From contig JAUZEX010000427.1 in NCBI GenBank assembly GCA_030838815.1, positions 1 to 6,832 on the forward strand: 6,832 bases of DNA. Reading direction: 5' to 3'. Both the position numbers and the translations under genes were made by a program. Source of the DNA: Actinomycetota bacterium. Its GTDB lineage: Bacteria > Actinomycetota > Acidimicrobiia > IMCC26256 > BP-133. Below, in pieces: positions 5,779 to 6,832 of the stretch. A model generated the notes under the pieces. It did not search any database. It was not told where the DNA came from and was given only the letters and a program-made list of their open reading frames with translations. How positions within the stretch are numbered: the stretch's first letter is position 1; each line of letters opens with the position of its first letter.

Positions 5779-6832
5779 TTAGCAGACCGCCTTCAGAAGC
5801 GGGTTCTGCTGCTGACAGGTCAACTGCGACTTCCACTCGTCAGGCAACTCCTGCACCCACCCGTTGTAGACCTCGGGGTAGGCCCAGACGCCCTGGCCGC
5901 CCTGCCCGAACTGCGAGCTGGGCGTGTCGTCGTTGATCTTGGTGGCGGCGCCACTGGTGATGACACCACCGGTCAGGCGGGCGTCGGACAGATCGCCGTC
6001 GCTGTTGGGGTCACCATCGATGACCCAGGCGACGTTGGCGAACTTGACCGACACGTAACCGAGGTAGCCCCCGCCCTTCTTGGCCCCGAAGTTGATGCCG
6101 TGGCAACCGGGACCGCACGGGAACGACTTGACGATCTTGTTCGTCTTCATGTCGATCTCGAGCACGTTGCCGGTGAAGGTGCCGACCACCAGCATGTAGT
6201 GGTCGTCGGGGCTGATCGGCAGCTGGATCGGCGAAAGGCCGTAGGGGCCGTTCGACTCGCCGCTGATCTTGTTGTAGTGCTCCCGCAGGTCGATCGAGTA
6301 CGTCTCGACGATCGAACCGTCAGGCGTCGGGCAGGAGGGCGCGTCCACCGACAGGCACCGGATGGTGTGGTCGAGGAGGTTGGCCACGTAAGCCCGCTTG
6401 CCGTCGTTGGTCATCGACGTGGCGACGGGGAACCCGCCGGAGAACGGCTTGACCATGTTCGGCACGCTGAGGTCGAACAGCGAGGCGTTGGACTCGTTCG
6501 AGTTCGGGGTGACCACGTGCTTCCCGTCGAAGCTCACCCAGTGGGCGTGGGGGAAGGCGGGGTCCTGACCCGGGGCCTGGGAGAAGTACGACTTGATCAC
6601 CTTCGACCCGGCGGGGTCGAGCTCCACGATCCGGTTGCCACCGTTGTTGGGAACGATGAGCGTGTCGGCACCCGGACGCCGCATGACGTGCGACGGGGAC
6701 GGGCCGACCTCGGTGGTGTGCAGCTCCTGTCCGCTGGCCAGGTCGATCGCCGTGACCTTGTTCGAGAACCACTGGCTCTGGAACAGGGTCTTCTGGTCAC
6801 GGCTCAGGCCCATGTTGTGCGGGTTGTTCAGG
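5779..6832 (-). CDS. YVTN/YncE-like beta-propeller protein (5' end outside window)
   Basis: The gene enters from the right edge. The frame is already open there (LNNPHNM...), so the Met codon at 6813 is internal and about 350 C-terminal residues are visible. Blade-like repeats have the YVTN layout of 'PH-hydrophobic, DG(K), hydrophobic strand, N, V..ID'. They are near the edge (NPHNMGLSRDQKTLFQ), at 39-66 (PSPSHVM... IVPNNGGNRIVELD), 87-115 (FPHAHWVSFDGKHVV), 129-156 (NDGKRAYVANLLDHT), 193-221 (SPDDHYMLVVGTFTGNVLEID) and 233-265; numbering is from the Met at 6813. This suggests six or seven blades. Cys pairs C153/C161, C233/C237 and C333/C344 suggest disulfides and hence export. DGDPNSDGDLSD (266-277) looks like a calcium loop. 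The function is unknown. It could be a substrate-binding or structural partner of the downstream copper enzymes, or an enzyme in its own right. It lies 7 nt upstream of CopC-CopD, so it is co-transcribed. Confidence 0.88.
   Translation of the reverse strand, partial: LNNPHNMGLSRDQKTLFQSQWFSNKVTAIDLASGQELHTTEVGPSPSHVMRRPGADTLIVPNNGGNRIVELDPAGSKVIKSYFSQAPGQDPAFPHAHWVSFDGKHVVTPNSNESNASLFDLSVPNMVKPFSGGFPVATSMTNDGKRAYVANLLDHTIRCLSVDAPSCPTPDGSIVETYSIDLREHYNKISGESNGPYGLSPIQLPISPDDHYMLVVGTFTGNVLEIDMKTNKIVKSFPCGPGCHGINFGAKKGGGYLGYVSVKFANVAWVIDGDPNSDGDLSDARLTGGVITSGAATKINDDTPSSQFGQGGQGVWAYPEVYNGWVQELPDEWKSQLTCQQQNPLLKAVC

Overview
The window is high-GC, densely coded DNA, most consistent with a high-GC actinobacterium (perhaps Acidimicrobiia or a relative; this is inferred from base composition, protein flavour and start-site style, not proven). 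It holds eight protein genes, two of them cut by the window edges. No rRNA, tRNA, CRISPR array or mobile element is visible.

Left part (1-2329), mixed housekeeping genes in alternating orientation. A plus-strand gene enters from the left and ends at 410; its C-terminal 135 residues look like part of a secreted or surface beta-propeller protein. Three bases later lies the 3' end of a minus-strand EamA/DMT-type transporter (414-1316). It is divergent from a plus-strand OsmC-family protein (1339-1857), with only 22 bp between the two start codons. The OsmC gene overlaps, tail to tail by 14 bp, a minus-strand RDD-family membrane protein (1844-2329).

Middle (2330-2623): a 294-bp non-coding gap. 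It contains a perfect 15-bp hairpin at 2560-2595, the probable terminator of the operon to its right. It also contains a set of smaller nested inverted repeats (2376-2469) of unknown meaning, and presumably the RDD promoter.

Right part (2624-6832): a minus-strand copper operon, read right to left. The order is a YVTN-type beta-propeller (5' end outside the window), a CopC-CopD fusion, a small secreted cupredoxin, and a membrane-anchored two-domain multicopper oxidase. Junctions are very tight: a 7-nt gap, a 1- or 4-nt stop/start overlap, and a Shine-Dalgarno sequence placed directly after a stop codon. A plausible reading is that CopC-CopD handles copper outside and across the membrane, the cupredoxin carries electrons or copper, and the laccase-like oxidase reduces O2 while oxidising an unknown substrate. 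The propeller is an extracytoplasmic partner of unknown role. The set as a unit is the most interesting part of the window. The substrate and the propeller function cannot be read from sequence alone.
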